NCBI GenBank assembly: GCA_021773095.1
Contig: JAJFKR010000033.1
Span: 1 to 64,000, forward strand
Direction of reading: 5' to 3'
Origin: Woeseiaceae bacterium
GTDB taxonomy: Bacteria; Pseudomonadota; Gammaproteobacteria; Steroidobacterales; Woeseiaceae
Length of the DNA: 64,000 nt
Below are positions 45,649 to 56,875 of this stretch, piece after piece. The translations under genes were made by a program, and so were the position numbers. The notes beneath the pieces were generated by a model that worked only from the letters and a program-made list of their open reading frames with translations, ran no database searches and was not told where the DNA came from. Each line of letters starts with the position of its first letter. The first letter of the stretch is position 1.

Positions 45649-45649
45649 A

Positions 45650-46333
45650 ATGGCGGAAGTATTAAAATTCGAAAGCAAAGAGGCTGCATCCGCCGCGGCA
45701 GCAGCGCGTATCGCTGGCCGGATTAGCGCGCAACTGGATCGCGACGATAAGGCAAGCTTTGTCGTCAGCGGTGGCACGACGCCGGCACAATGCCTGGATT
45801 ACCTGTCGGGCTACTCTCTGGATTGGGACAAGGTGCTGGTTGCCTTGTCTGACGAGCGCTGGGTTTCAGGCGACCATGAGGATAGCAACGAACGACTGGT
45901 ACGGGAGACCTTGATCAAGGACGAGGCGGCTTCGCTGAACGTATTATCCGTTTATCAAGATGACCTGACCGTCGATGAGCGATGCGACTCACTGCAGTCC
46001 CAATTACCGGCGTCCGGCTTCGCCTGCTCAATGGTCGGCATGGGTACGGATGGACATTTTGCGTCGTTGTTCCCCGACTCCGACAGCTTGGGCGCTAGCT
46101 TGAATCCTGACAGCAAACGGTTTTACGTGCCGGTTCGCACGACCTCCAGCCCGCATCCAAGAATTAGCATGACCCTGAGCGCATTGTTGAAAAGCGATGA
46201 GATCTTGTTGCTGTTCTTCGGCGCAGAAAAATTCGCTGTTTACGAACAAGCCGAAGCAGGCGACAAAACCTATCCGATCGCAGCGTTACTGGCGCAACAG
46301 AACGTTCCGGTCAGCACTTACTGGGCACCCTGA
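45650..46333 (+). CDS. pgl: 6-phosphogluconolactonase
   Basis: [43 protein letters not shown]. Confidence 0.96.
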   Translation: MAEVLKFESKEAASAAAAARIAGRISAQLDRDDKASFVVSGGTTPAQCLDYLSGYSLDWDKVLVALSDERWVSGDHEDSNERLVRETLIKDEAASLNVLSVYQDDLTVDERCDSLQSQLPASGFACSMVGMGTDGHFASLFPDSDSLGASLNPDSKRFYVPVRTTSSPHPRISMTLSALLKSDEILLLFFGAEKFAVYEQAEAGDKTYPIAALLAQQNVPVSTYWAP

Positions 46334-46355
46334 ACCTCACAGAGAGATTGCAGAA

Positions 46356-48161
46356 ATGAATCCCGTTATAGAAGAAGTGACGCTGCGCATTACCGAGCGC
46401 AGCAAAGACAGTCGCGCCGCCTATCTTGAGCGCATAACGGCGGCTGCGAATAAAGGTCCGGCGCGCGGAACACTATCCTGCAGCAACCTGGCGCATGGAT
46501 TTGCAGCTTGTGGTGCCGCTGACAAATCGGCGCTATCCGGCGATGTCGTACCCAATATTGCGATCGTGTCCGCGTACAACGACATGCTTAGTGCTCATCA
46601 GCCGTTTGAGGGCTACCCGGCAACGATTCGTGATGCGGCGGCCAAACACGGCGCGGTCGCACAATTTGCAGGTGGCGTGCCGGCAATGTGCGACGGGGTT
46701 ACGCAGGGGCAGGATGGTATGGACCTGTCATTGTTCAGTCGTGACGTGATCGCATTGTCGACGGCCATCGCCCTGTCTCACAACATGTTCGACGGCGTAT
46801 TGTGCCTGGGCGTTTGCGACAAGATCGTCCCCGGCCTCCTAATTGGCGCGTTGTCGTTCGGTCATTTGCCGGTCGTATTTGTGCCGGCCGGGCCGATGGT
46901 GTCCGGCCTGGGCAACAAGGAAAAGGCGCGTATTCGGGAAGAGTATGCGACAGGAAAGATCGGCCGTGATGAGTTACTCGCTGCGGAGTCGGCTGCCTAC
47001 CACTCGCCCGGAACCTGCACGTTTTATGGCACCGCAAACACGAATCAAATGCTTATGGAATTCGTCGGCCTGCAACTGCCGGGTGGCTCTTTCGTTAATC
47101 CAGGCACAGAGTTAAGAGATAAGCTGACCGCGGAAGCCGTTACTACGGTTCTCAACAAGACACATCTTGGCAATGACTACTTGCCACTGGCTAAAGTCAT
47201 TGACGAAAAAGCGATCGTGAACGGCATCGCTGGTCTTCTGGCAACGGGAGGCTCAACCAATCACACCATACACATCGTCGCTATTGCTGCCGCGGCTGGC
47301 ATCAGGATTGACTGGCAGGATTTCTCCGACTTGTCGGCCGTGATACCTCAGCTATCACGTGTGTATCCGAACGGGACTGCCGATGTGAATCACTTTCACG
47401 CAGCCGGAGGGCTCGGATTCATAATGTCCGATATGCTGGACAACGGATTGCTGCACGAAGACGTAAATACGATTCTCGGTTCCGGCCTACGACGATTTTG
47501 CCAGGAGCCGCATCTCGACAATGGCGATCTGGTTTGGAAAGGCACGCAAGAGCAGTCGCTGGACGACGACATAGTGCGGTCGTGCGCTGCGCCTTTTAAT
47601 AGTGAGGGTGGATTGCAGCTCGTTTCCGGTAACGTCGGTCGTGCGATGGTCAAAGTGTCCGCGGTGGACCTGCAGTACCAGGCGATCGAGGCGCCGGCAA
47701 AAGTATTCCGGTCACAACAGGCATTTGTTGATGCGTTTAACGACGGTGAGCTGGAACAGGATTTTGTCGCTGTATTGTCGTGCCAGGGGCCACGCGCGAA
47801 CGGCATGCCGGAACTGCACAAATTGACGCCGTATCTCGGTGTATTGCAAAACCGCGGGTTCAAGGTCGCGCTGGTAACGGATGGCCGCATGTCGGGCGCG
47901 TCCGGGAAGGTGCTCGCGGCGATACAGGTGTCGCCTGAGGCGACCTTCGGCGGCGTGATCGGAAAAATCCGCGATGGTGACATGATCACCGTCGATGCGA
48001 CGAGTGGCCTGTTGTCAGTCGCCGCCAGTGACGATATCGAGTTGCGAGAGGCCGTATTAGTTGAAGCACCGCAACAGGGTATGGGCCGTGAATTATTCGG
48101 TGTATTTCGTGAGCGGGCAGGGAGTGCCGAAGTCGGCGCCAGCCTGTTCACTGGAGCTTAG
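46356..48161 (+). CDS. edd: Phosphogluconate dehydratase
   Basis: [59 protein letters not shown]; start at ATG 46356. Confidence 0.98.
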   Translation: MNPVIEEVTLRITERSKDSRAAYLERITAAANKGPARGTLSCSNLAHGFAACGAADKSALSGDVVPNIAIVSAYNDMLSAHQPFEGYPATIRDAAAKHGAVAQFAGGVPAMCDGVTQGQDGMDLSLFSRDVIALSTAIALSHNMFDGVLCLGVCDKIVPGLLIGALSFGHLPVVFVPAGPMVSGLGNKEKARIREEYATGKIGRDELLAAESAAYHSPGTCTFYGTANTNQMLMEFVGLQLPGGSFVNPGTELRDKLTAEAVTTVLNKTHLGNDYLPLAKVIDEKAIVNGIAGLLATGGSTNHTIHIVAIAAAAGIRIDWQDFSDLSAVIPQLSRVYPNGTADVNHFHAAGGLGFIMSDMLDNGLLHEDVNTILGSGLRRFCQEPHLDNGDLVWKGTQEQSLDDDIVRSCAAPFNSEGGLQLVSGNVGRAMVKVSAVDLQYQAIEAPAKVFRSQQAFVDAFNDGELEQDFVAVLSCQGPRANGMPELHKLTPYLGVLQNRGFKVALVTDGRMSGASGKVLAAIQVSPEATFGGVIGKIRDGDMITVDATSGLLSVAASDDIELREAVLVEAPQQGMGRELFGVFRERAGSAEVGASLFTGA

Positions 48162-48163
48162 CC

Positions 48164-48787
48164 ATGGATGCAAGCAAATTACTCGCCGGTAGCAGGGTCG
48201 TTCCGGTTGTTGTTTTGGCAAATGCCGATATCGCTGTGCCATTGGCGGAAGCGCTGCTCGAGGGCGGTCTTGGCGTCATCGAAGTCACGCTCAGGACGGA
48301 CGACGCGTTGCAGGGCATCGAAAAAATTGCGAAATCCGTTCCCGAGATGATTGTCGGTGCCGGCAGCCTGCGGCGTCCGGAGCAGTTCGCAGACATTGCA
48401 GCGGCGGGAGCGAGATTCGCCGTAAGTCCGGGTTCGTCGTTGCGACTACACACCGCCGCGAACGACCACAAGATGCCATTTATTCCGGGTGCAGCGACGC
48501 CTTCAGAAATGATCGCGCTTTTCGAACACGGCTATCAGCTGCAGAAATTTTTTCCGGCAGAGCTGGCGGGTGGCCGACCTTTCCTCAAGGCCGTTGGCGC
48601 ACCATTGCCCGAAGTGAGTTTCATGCCGACCGGCGGAATAACACCGGACAATGCGATGGATTACCTGAAAATGGATAACGTTGCCTGCATCGGCGGTTCG
48701 TGGATTACTCCCGCCAAGCTACAAACCAGTGGAGATCTTGACGCCATCCGGCAGATCGCAGTCGGTGCGGCCAGCCTGATGGTGTGA
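48164..48787 (+). CDS. eda: KDPG aldolase
   Basis: EVTLRTDDAL, VGAGSLRRPEQF, KFFPAELAGG, FMPTGGI. Confidence 0.97.
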   Translation: MDASKLLAGSRVVPVVVLANADIAVPLAEALLEGGLGVIEVTLRTDDALQGIEKIAKSVPEMIVGAGSLRRPEQFADIAAAGARFAVSPGSSLRLHTAANDHKMPFIPGAATPSEMIALFEHGYQLQKFFPAELAGGRPFLKAVGAPLPEVSFMPTGGITPDNAMDYLKMDNVACIGGSWITPAKLQTSGDLDAIRQIAVGAASLMV

Positions 48788-48798
48788 GAGCATGAGGA

Positions 48799-49776
48799 AT
48801 GACAGACAGAACATTACTGATCGGTGACATTGGTGGCACGAATGCGCGATTCGCGATAGCGGACCCTGAGCGCCCAGGTTTTTCCAATGCGATGACCCTG
48901 CAGTGTGCTGACTACGCTTCTGCAGACGATGCGATCCGTCATTTTCTCAGCGAGTTATCGGTCAGTGCGCCGGACGTGATTTGTCTTGCGGTCGCCGGCC
49001 CCGTCGTTGGCAACACCGTGCAGTTTACCAATAATCACTGGACGCTAAACGCTGAGGAGATTGCTTCTGACTTCAGTATTGATGACATAAGACTGCTGAA
49101 TGACTTCGAAGCGGTCGCTTATTCGATTCCGCGATTGTCTGCGGAAGACTCGGTGGTGGTCGGTTTACCGGATCGACGGCCGGCACTTGACGACGATTTT
49201 AACATCGCGATTCTCGGTCCGGGAACAGGATTGGGCACTGCCGGGCTCATACGGCGCGGGCCAGCTGTTATGCCCATCGTCGCGGAAGGCGGCCATGTCG
49301 GCTTCGCGCCGAAGTCCCAGGTGCAGGTCGATATTCTCAACGCATTACGCGGTAAATTTGATCGTGTTTCGGTTGAGCGCCTGCTGTCAGGATCGGGAAT
49401 CGAGAACATTCACTGGGCGCTGACGCGAATTCATGGTGAGCAACGGACGCAGTTATCTGCAGAGGAAATATTTGCACAAAGTGGTGCCAATGGTGACGCG
49501 CGTGCCACCGAGACGACGCAAATGTTCTTTGAAATACTGGGACAGGTTGCCGGCGATCTGGCCTTGATCCTCGGAGCCGTAGACGGTGTTTACATCGCCG
49601 GCGGAATCGCAAAACGCTATCCAGCCTTGCTGCAGAAAAGCGGCTTCCGCAACGCGTTTGATAATAAGGGTAGGTATCGTACCTACATGGAACGCATTCC
49701 AACGCTACTCATTACCCACGATGAACCGGGTTTGCTGGGCGCCGCTTATTGTGCGCTGGAGCTGTCATCTTCCTGA
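48799..49776 (+). CDS. glk: Glucokinase
   Basis: LLIGDIGGTNARFAIAD, LLNDFEAVAYSIP, ILGPGTGLGTAGLI. Confidence 0.96.
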   Translation: MTDRTLLIGDIGGTNARFAIADPERPGFSNAMTLQCADYASADDAIRHFLSELSVSAPDVICLAVAGPVVGNTVQFTNNHWTLNAEEIASDFSIDDIRLLNDFEAVAYSIPRLSAEDSVVVGLPDRRPALDDDFNIAILGPGTGLGTAGLIRRGPAVMPIVAEGGHVGFAPKSQVQVDILNALRGKFDRVSVERLLSGSGIENIHWALTRIHGEQRTQLSAEEIFAQSGANGDARATETTQMFFEILGQVAGDLALILGAVDGVYIAGGIAKRYPALLQKSGFRNAFDNKGRYRTYMERIPTLLITHDEPGLLGAAYCALELSSS

Positions 49777-50597
49777 GTGTTTTTCTCCGCGCGCGGCACT
49801 GACGTAATACCAACCTGATGACGCGGAAATGCGTCCGCGTCGATAGTCTCGAGATAGCCGTGCCAGGCGGCGTAGCCGATGACCGGTATGATGACGATCA
49901 GCCCGACAAACGCCGTCGCTACGCCTACCAGTAGTGACAGCACAACGATCGTGAGCCAAACGAACATCGCCCCCTTATTGCGCAATACGGCATTCACCGA
50001 CGTGACGATCGATGTAATGCTATCGACATCGCGATGCATGATCATCGGTAGCGAAAAGGCGCTGGCGGAGAAAGTGACAGCGGCGAATACGGCGCCTATC
50101 GTCGTGCCAAAAGCGAAAAAGCTGACGAGGTCCATTGTTGTCGTGTCGCCGTCCGTCGGAAAAAACACGCTGACCATGACCGCTGCTCGTGCCCAGACAA
50201 GAAAGATGATCATCAGCACCAGCGCGAAAACCATCTCATTCCCGAAATGTCGCTTAAACGCCGCGCGAATGCTGCGCACCATCAGGGGGCGTTGGCCGCG
50301 CTCGAGTTGGGCGCTGATGGCATAAAGACCAATACAGGTGAGTGGCGCCAAAAACACAAAACCGCCGAGCATCGCGAACATGATCCACTGACTGCCTCGA
50401 ATCCACGCCAGTAAACAAACGATGCCGATCAGGGTGGCAACGGTCAGTCCGTAGGTGAGGCTTTGTTGCGGTGCTTGCATCAGGTCATTGATGCCGGCCC
50501 GGACCCATCCAAAGGGTGCCCATGGGGATAACTTCCGGCACGGAGCGGCGAACGGTAGTTCATCGCGGTTAATCGGCGTTCGGTCTTCCTCTGTCAT
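49746..50597 (-). CDS. DUF2189-like multi-pass membrane protein
   Basis: Multiple hydrophobic segments; WVRAGINDLMQAPQQSLTYGL N-terminal pattern. Confidence 0.8.
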   Translation of the reverse strand: MTEEDRTPINRDELPFAAPCRKLSPWAPFGWVRAGINDLMQAPQQSLTYGLTVATLIGIVCLLAWIRGSQWIMFAMLGGFVFLAPLTCIGLYAISAQLERGQRPLMVRSIRAAFKRHFGNEMVFALVLMIIFLVWARAAVMVSVFFPTDGDTTTMDLVSFFAFGTTIGAVFAAVTFSASAFSLPMIMHRDVDSITSIVTSVNAVLRNKGAMFVWLTIVVLSLLVGVATAFVGLIVIIPVIGYAAWHGYLETIDADAFPRHQVGITSVPRAEKNTQEDDSSSAQ

Positions 50598-50612
50598 TGC
50601 CGATTATTGGCA

Positions 50613-51305
50613 TTAAGCAGACGGATTTTCAAGCACCCGGACGGCCACCTGTTGTCCGGTCACGGAATAAGCGATGTACTCATAAGTCAGCCCGGACTTA
50701 TCGACGTACTCCTGAAACGCTTTGAACTCGTGTTGTTGCCAACGGTGGAAATTATAGTACTCGTCGAACAGGATGATCGAACCTGTCTGTAGCCTGTGGC
50801 CTAGCAGGTCGAAAATTGTGACGGTTGATGAATACAAATCGCAGTCGACGTGCAGGAAAGCGATCGGGTCGGTATGCGATTCGAGAAAGCCCGGCAGGGT
50901 TGCGTCGAAATAACCCACGTGAAATTCGACATTATCCGGCACCTTGGGCATTTGTTTCTGTGCGAACGCGCCGATCGGATTGCCGTTCCAGTGCTCCTGA
51001 ATACCTTCAAACGAATCGAAGCCGTGCACGGCGCCATCAACCACGGATGCGATCCAGCGCATTGATTTACCTCTGCCGACGCCGAACTCCAGAGTCAGGC
51101 CGTCGGATTTGACCTGATCAAGCGCGTACCTGACCAGCTGCGGGTGCTTTTCAAAATACGGCGCGTCGACCATATTTGCACTGATGTAAGCCAGCGTGTC
51201 TTTTTTGGCCGCGAGATTCATGTCAACGAGGAGATTGGACGAGTAATGCTTGAGCATGAATCGCCTGAAAATGAACTCACTCAGGGTGCGTTTGAATAGG
51301 GGCAT
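50613..51305 (-). CDS. TylF/class I SAM-dependent methyltransferase-like protein
   Basis: LEFGVGRGKSMRWIAS, FLHVDCDLYSSTVTIFDLL, IILFDEYYNF. Confidence 0.85.
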   Translation of the reverse strand: MPLFKRTLSEFIFRRFMLKHYSSNLLVDMNLAAKKDTLAYISANMVDAPYFEKHPQLVRYALDQVKSDGLTLEFGVGRGKSMRWIASVVDGAVHGFDSFEGIQEHWNGNPIGAFAQKQMPKVPDNVEFHVGYFDATLPGFLESHTDPIAFLHVDCDLYSSTVTIFDLLGHRLQTGSIILFDEYYNFHRWQQHEFKAFQEYVDKSGLTYEYIAYSVTGQQVAVRVLENPSA

Positions 51306-51460
51306 TTGCAGGTCTCGGGATCGCTAATTTAACGCCGCGTACGGTATCACATGATTCGCCGGAAAGTGCGCTACATCCTATTTGACAAGGGCTGGGGCCG
51401 TATTGCGGTCAGGCTGCAGGAAGGTCCACCGCTCCTGAAAGTCCTTGGCCCCAAACGCTT

Positions 51461-52480
51461 TCAGGATCGCTCGTACCAACGCGCACCGTCCCTCCGATCC
51501 GCACGCAACTCACCGGTCTGCACGAGAAAATGCAAGTGCGCCAGCGCCTCGCCCGTCGCCATGATGCGGTTCTTGTCGTCAATTCTGGTTTTGTAAAGAG
51601 CCGGAAAAACATCGATTGCTCGCTGTGGATCGACGCAATACTCGCGCAGAATATCGAGCCGCTCCTCGTGCTCGCGAATCAAAGCAACGATTCGAAAATG
51701 AGCGCCGCGAAAGGGTTTGCCGTGCGCCGGTAGCACCAGCACGTCTTCCGGAATGGCAGCTTTTAATCTGCGCAGAGAGTCAAACCAGTTCCGCAACGGA
51801 TTCGCCAAGGGCTCCGTCGGCCAGACGCTGACGTTTGGAGAAATGGTGGGCAATAACTGATCGCCTGCTATCAACACATTGTGATCCCGATCATAAAGAC
51901 AGGCGTGCTCGGGTGAATGGCCACCGCCGGTGATGACTTCCCACTTGTGTTCACCGATCAGAAGTATGTCGCCGTCACTCAGTCGCTTGTAGGATTCGGG
52001 CAATGTGGTAACAAATTTACCGAAAAATCCGAACGCCGCCTGATAGCCTGCGAGTTGCTCGTCCGTATATCCTGCGTCCTTGTAAAACCGGACGCCTTCT
52101 TCAGGTGCTTCCCGGCCCGTGTCGGCGACGAGAATTCGGCACAACATGTATTCATCGCGCGGCATCCACAAATCGACGTCAAAATGGCGTGCCAGGAAAC
52201 CGGCGCAGCCAACGTGATCCGGATGCATGTGTGTCGCTATGACATGCGATGCCGGATCGCCACTCATCGCATCGTCAAAGACTTTTTGCCAGAGATCCTG
52301 CGTCTTGCTGGTGCCGACACCCGTATCAACAATCGCCCAGCGATCGCCGTCCCGGACCAACCAGAGATTGATATGATTTAACGAGAAGGGCAGCGGCATG
52401 CGCAGCCATTCGATTCCCTCAGCAATCGTCAACGTCTCACCGTTGTCCGGTCTGGCGTCAAATTCGTATTCGATACTCAT
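51461..52480 (-). CDS. MBL-fold metallo-hydrolase
   Basis: HMHPDHVGCAGFLA, GGGHSPEHACLYD, VLPAHGKPF. Confidence 0.95.
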   Translation of the reverse strand: MSIEYEFDARPDNGETLTIAEGIEWLRMPLPFSLNHINLWLVRDGDRWAIVDTGVGTSKTQDLWQKVFDDAMSGDPASHVIATHMHPDHVGCAGFLARHFDVDLWMPRDEYMLCRILVADTGREAPEEGVRFYKDAGYTDEQLAGYQAAFGFFGKFVTTLPESYKRLSDGDILLIGEHKWEVITGGGHSPEHACLYDRDHNVLIAGDQLLPTISPNVSVWPTEPLANPLRNWFDSLRRLKAAIPEDVLVLPAHGKPFRGAHFRIVALIREHEERLDILREYCVDPQRAIDVFPALYKTRIDDKNRIMATGEALAHLHFLVQTGELRADRRDGARWYERS

Positions 52481-52519
52481 ATCTCTATGGTGGCACGGCA
52501 GCCACCAAAAGCCGAGCAG

Positions 52520-55500
52520 CTAAGCAGCGGCAGGGCTGACAGCGACCAGATTCCGCAGGCGTTCGGCTACCTGCAGGCGCACGAGATCAACCGAATCGTC
52601 TTTAACCGGGCCGTATCCGCGGATATTCATATAGAGCGATACCAGTTCGGCTGCATCCTGAAGTCTGTCTTCTCGCAGGACCGGCAGAAGTTCGTCGATC
52701 AGTTGCTCGAATTCCTGGATCAGTGCTCGTTCCATTCGCCGTTCCGTGCTGTGGCCGAAAATATCGAAGGCCGTTCCGCGCAGACCGCGCAGTCCGGCGA
52801 GTATTCGGAATACTGGCAGCATCCATGCGCCAAACTCTTTCTTTCGGGGGCGGCCTCTGGCATCGGTTTTGGAATTCAAGATCGGTGGTGCGAGATGGAA
52901 TCGAAACTTTGCTTTCGTACCGAATTCGGCGCGCACTGCGTCGATAAAATCTCTTCGCGTGTGCAATCGGGCAACTTCGTACTCGTCTTTGTAGCTCAAC
53001 AACTTGAAGTAGCTTCTGGCTACTGCATCCGCCAACACGCCTTGTCCACCGATGGCGATCTCGCACGCGCGGGATTTCCCGACCAGTGCTTCGTATCGCA
53101 AAGCAAGGGCTTCGTTTTGATAATCTTGAAGGAAGTCCCGTCGTCGCGCGATGACTGCGTCGAGCGTCTCGTCGTCTGTCGTGCCGCCATTCAATGCCCG
53201 CTCGATTTGTCCTGGATCAACGACAGCCAATCGTCCCAAACTGAATGCGGCCTTGTTGTTATCAACAGCAACAGCATTTAGCTCGATCGCGCGCAGCAAA
53301 GCGCCAAGCGATACCGGGACCAGTCCGCTTTGCCATGCATAACCGAGTAGCAGTACGTTCGCGTAGATGGTGTCGCCAAGTAACACATTGGCAACATTGT
53401 TGGCGTTAAGCGTTGACAGATTTTCAGCGCCGATGGCGTCGCTTATGGCATTTATTCTGTCATCTACATGAAGATCGGCATCTCTGTGTTGAACGAAATC
53501 TGCGGTCAGCATTTCGGCGCTATTGACGACGGCCCGCGTACGATTCTTACGGTAGGTGATAGAGGCCTTCGGCGAGGAACTGACAACGAGATCACAGCCA
53601 ATGAGGGCATCAGCACGCGCCGGTTCGATACGAACCTGATTGATGACGGCCGGACTCGATGCAATGCGGATGTAGCTCAGCACCGGACCGAACTTTTGAG
53701 CAAAGCCCATGAAGTCCAATACGCTGGCGCCTTTGCCTTCAAGATGCGCGGCCATCGTAATCAATGCACCGACCGTAACAACGCCCGTCCCACCGACTCC
53801 TGTGACGAGCAGGTCAAAGCATGAATTGATCTCAGGTATCTCTGGCTCGGGAAGCGTGTCGTCCGACGACAGGATAATTGGGTTCACAGAATCCGCAGCC
53901 GCGTTGCGTGCAACATGTCCCTCGACCGTCACGAAACTCGGGCAGAAACCGTTGATGCAGGAATAGTCTTTATTGCAGGAATTCTGATCGATTTGCCGTT
54001 TGCGACCGAACGGAGTTTCTTTGGGAACAACCGACAGACAATTAGATTCGACGGAACAGTCGCCGCAGCCTTCACAGACGAGGTCATTGATAACGACAAA
54101 CTTTTTCGGGTCCTCCATCTTGCCGCGCTTCCTCCGGCGTCGCTTTTCGGTTGCACAGGTCTGCGCGTAAATGAGGATTGTTACGCCGGGTATGTCGCGC
54201 AGTTCGCGCTGCACGGTGTCCATATCCTGCCGATGCGAAATCGTCATGCCCGTCGGAAATTCGCTGGCATCAAAGAGTTCGGGTTCGTCAGAAACCAGTG
54301 CGATGCGATCGACGCCCTCGGATCGCACGGTATGCGCAATTGCATGAATCGAAATTGGTCCGTCGACCGGTTGGCCGCCAGTCATCGCGACCGCGTCGTT
54401 GTAGAGGATCTTGTACGTGATGTTGGTCTTCGCGGCAATCGCCTGTCGAATGGCCAGTGATCCGGAATGATAGAAAGTTCCATCACCCAGATTCTGGAAG
54501 ATGTGCTTACCGCCATTGAATTTCGAACGCGTTATCCAGTTGACGCCTTCGCCGCCCATTTGAATCAGACCATCGGTATCGCGGTCCATCCAGCTAGCCA
54601 TGAAATGACAGCCGATGCCGGCGAGTGCCTTTGAGCCTTCGGGCACTTTTGTTGAGGTATTGTGGGGGCAGCCGGAGCAAAAGTACGGCTTGCGTTTCGC
54701 GCCGGCGACTTCAATGATCGCACCGCGATCATCCGACAATCGTTGTGCGCGCAGTGTGTAAGTATTGCCGCCAAATTCATGATCAAGGCGCTGTGCAACG
54801 ATTGTGGCTAGTTGCAAAGGAGATAATTCGCCGACCCAGGGAATCAACCGCTTACCATTTTCATCTTCCTTGCCTACCATGCGTTTGGGTTTGCGACCGG
54901 GGTAGTCGTAAAAGTATTCTTTGAACTGACTCTCGATGATGCCGCGCTTTTCTTCAACGACGAGCACTTCGTGTTTGTTCTTTACGAACTCGAGTGCGCC
55001 ATCGTGTTCCAGCGGCCAGACCATGCCCACTTTGTATACGTCGATACTGACTTTGTCGGCATTGTTGCTATCGATGCCAATCAGTCGCAGTGCCTCCATC
55101 AAGTCAAGATGGGCTTTGCCGGTTGTTACGATGCCGAAGCGTGCATTTGCGACATCGAATATTTTCTTGTCGATCGGGTTTGCTGCGGCGAACGCGAGAG
55201 TTGCCGCTTTCTTGGCTTCCAGACGCTCTTCGATCTGCGGACCTGGAAAATCGGGCCATCGATAGTGCAGGCCATCGGCGGGTGGCTCGAAGTTTCTCGG
55301 TATTACAAACTGCGGATACGGCGGCAGTTCGACCGACATAGCTGACTCGACGGTTTCCGAGATCGCCTTGAAACCCACCCACGTACCCGAGAATCTCGAC
55401 AGCGCAATGCCGTACAGACCAAACTCGAGGTACTCGGCGACACTGGACGGATTCAGGTTGGGCATCATGAAGGTCATGAAGGCGACATCCGACTGATGCG

Positions 55501-55972
55501 GCATGGATGATGAGACACAGCCGTGGTCGTCGCCCGCAACAACCAGCACGCCGCCATGCGGGGAACTGCCGTAGGCGTTGCCGTGCTTTAGTGCATCACC
55601 GGCGCGATCGACACCTGGTCCTTTGCCGTACCAAATACCGAACACACCGTCGACCTCTCGATCCGGGTCTGTTTCCACCTGCTGCGAACCGAGAACGGCC
55701 GTTGCGGCAAGATCTTCATTCACGGCGGGCAGGAACTCGATGTTGTTTTCAGCAAGAAAAGACTGCGCCCGCCAGAGCTCCATGTCGACCGCGCCGAGTG
55801 GCGATCCGCGGTAGCCGCTGATGAAGCCGGCGGTGTTCAATCCGGCGGCCTTGTCTATGGTGCGTTGCATCAGCGCGATGCGAACCAGCGCCTGCGTACC
55901 TGTCAGAAAAACTCGTCCGGATTCGCGACGGTAGCGGTCCTTGAGTTCGTAGTTATCGAGGGGGAAAGTCAT
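52520..55972 (-). CDS. Indolepyruvate ferredoxin oxidoreductase, fused subunits
   Basis: 1150 aa; CSGCPHNTST, GEGVNWI, ferredoxin-like CEGCGDCSVESNC, VTGVGGTGVVTVGALI. Confidence 0.95.
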   Translation of the reverse strand: MTFPLDNYELKDRYRRESGRVFLTGTQALVRIALMQRTIDKAAGLNTAGFISGYRGSPLGAVDMELWRAQSFLAENNIEFLPAVNEDLAATAVLGSQQVETDPDREVDGVFGIWYGKGPGVDRAGDALKHGNAYGSSPHGGVLVVAGDDHGCVSSSMPHQSDVAFMTFMMPNLNPSSVAEYLEFGLYGIALSRFSGTWVGFKAISETVESAMSVELPPYPQFVIPRNFEPPADGLHYRWPDFPGPQIEERLEAKKAATLAFAAANPIDKKIFDVANARFGIVTTGKAHLDLMEALRLIGIDSNNADKVSIDVYKVGMVWPLEHDGALEFVKNKHEVLVVEEKRGIIESQFKEYFYDYPGRKPKRMVGKEDENGKRLIPWVGELSPLQLATIVAQRLDHEFGGNTYTLRAQRLSDDRGAIIEVAGAKRKPYFCSGCPHNTSTKVPEGSKALAGIGCHFMASWMDRDTDGLIQMGGEGVNWITRSKFNGGKHIFQNLGDGTFYHSGSLAIRQAIAAKTNITYKILYNDAVAMTGGQPVDGPISIHAIAHTVRSEGVDRIALVSDEPELFDASEFPTGMTISHRQDMDTVQRELRDIPGVTILIYAQTCATEKRRRRKRGKMEDPKKFVVINDLVCEGCGDCSVESNCLSVVPKETPFGRKRQIDQNSCNKDYSCINGFCPSFVTVEGHVARNAAADSVNPIILSSDDTLPEPEIPEINSCFDLLVTGVGGTGVVTVGALITMAAHLEGKGASVLDFMGFAQKFGPVLSYIRIASSPAVINQVRIEPARADALIGCDLVVSSSPKASITYRKNRTRAVVNSAEMLTADFVQHRDADLHVDDRINAISDAIGAENLSTLNANNVANVLLGDTIYANVLLLGYAWQSGLVPVSLGALLRAIELNAVAVDNNKAAFSLGRLAVVDPGQIERALNGGTTDDETLDAVIARRRDFLQDYQNEALALRYEALVGKSRACEIAIGGQGVLADAVARSYFKLLSYKDEYEVARLHTRRDFIDAVRAEFGTKAKFRFHLAPPILNSKTDARGRPRKKEFGAWMLPVFRILAGLRGLRGTAFDIFGHSTERRMERALIQEFEQLIDELLPVLREDRLQDAAELVSLYMNIRGYGPVKDDSVDLVRLQVAERLRNLVAVSPAAA

Positions 55973-56106
55973 CCCGCTAGTGTCGCAGAATCAAGGCGGG
56001 TATCGATTCCAATCATCCCGTAAAATGGAGTATAAATGGAATAATGTCCCGAAAACGTCAAAAAAACGGTAAAATAGTCCAACAAAATTGTCGCTGGGGA
56101 AAAATA

Positions 56107-56568
56107 GTGCTCGAGGCCAAAGATCGCCAGCTGCTGGCGGAACTGCAGCGCGACAGCCGACTGACCATGCAGGAGCTCGCCGATCGAGTCGGCATGTCAA
56201 CGTCGGCGTGCTGGCGTCGCGTAAAGGCACTTGAGAGTGAGGGCATTATCAGTCGCTATGCTGTCATCGTGGATACGAAAAAAGCCGGTTTCGGATTGTC
56301 GTCAATGGTGCACGTATCACTCGCAAGACATGAGCAAAAAAACGTCGACAACTTTGTTCGCGAAGTATCGCGGCACCCGGAAGTGCTCGAATGTTTTGCA
56401 ACCAGTGGCGAAGCAGACTTTCATTTGCGCGTCGTCGTCGAAGATATGGATGCTTACAACGCGTTTCTTGACGACTTCATATTCAAACTGCCGGGTGTTT
56501 CGCAAGTACGATCGAATATCGTACTGAAAGAAATTAAATCGGATACGGCATTGCCTTTTCGCGCTTAA
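56107..56568 (+). CDS. Lrp/AsnC family transcriptional regulator (ORF 56044-56568, GTG start probable at 56107)
   Basis: LEAKDRQLLAELQRDSRLTMQELADRVGMSTSACWRRVKALESEGII. Confidence 0.94.
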   Translation: MLEAKDRQLLAELQRDSRLTMQELADRVGMSTSACWRRVKALESEGIISRYAVIVDTKKAGFGLSSMVHVSLARHEQKNVDNFVREVSRHPEVLECFATSGEADFHLRVVVEDMDAYNAFLDDFIFKLPGVSQVRSNIVLKEIKSDTALPFRA

Positions 56569-56875
56569 GTATGATCGGTGCAGGGGAGCAGGATGTGTGC
56601 CAATATTTCATCCGGTATCATGGGGGAAGATCATTTGGCATCTGAAGCCTAACGGTTTCGGATAGGCGACAGTCGCTACCGACCACCCTGCACCGAGATA
56701 TCTATTAATAGGTTTTGGATGAGTTCCTTGCCGAATACCTTACCCCCGCTTACAGCGCCACAATTCCGTTGGCGGCGCTTCGCCGATCGCCAGTGTGTCG
56801 CGTCGGTCCCGGTATTCTTCCTTTTCGGTCTGCGGCATTACTTTTTTGCCTTATCAAGGAGACCCTTGTCAAATT

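Noticed and set aside
47396-48151. 251-aa minus-strand ORF inside edd
   Set aside because: Antisense overlap, low-complexity Ser/Pro/Arg translation typical of shadow ORFs
52487-53281. 264-aa plus-strand ORF opposite the indolepyruvate ferredoxin oxidoreductase gene
   Set aside because: Antisense shadow of a strongly supported 1150-aa gene; no recognisable domain or RBS
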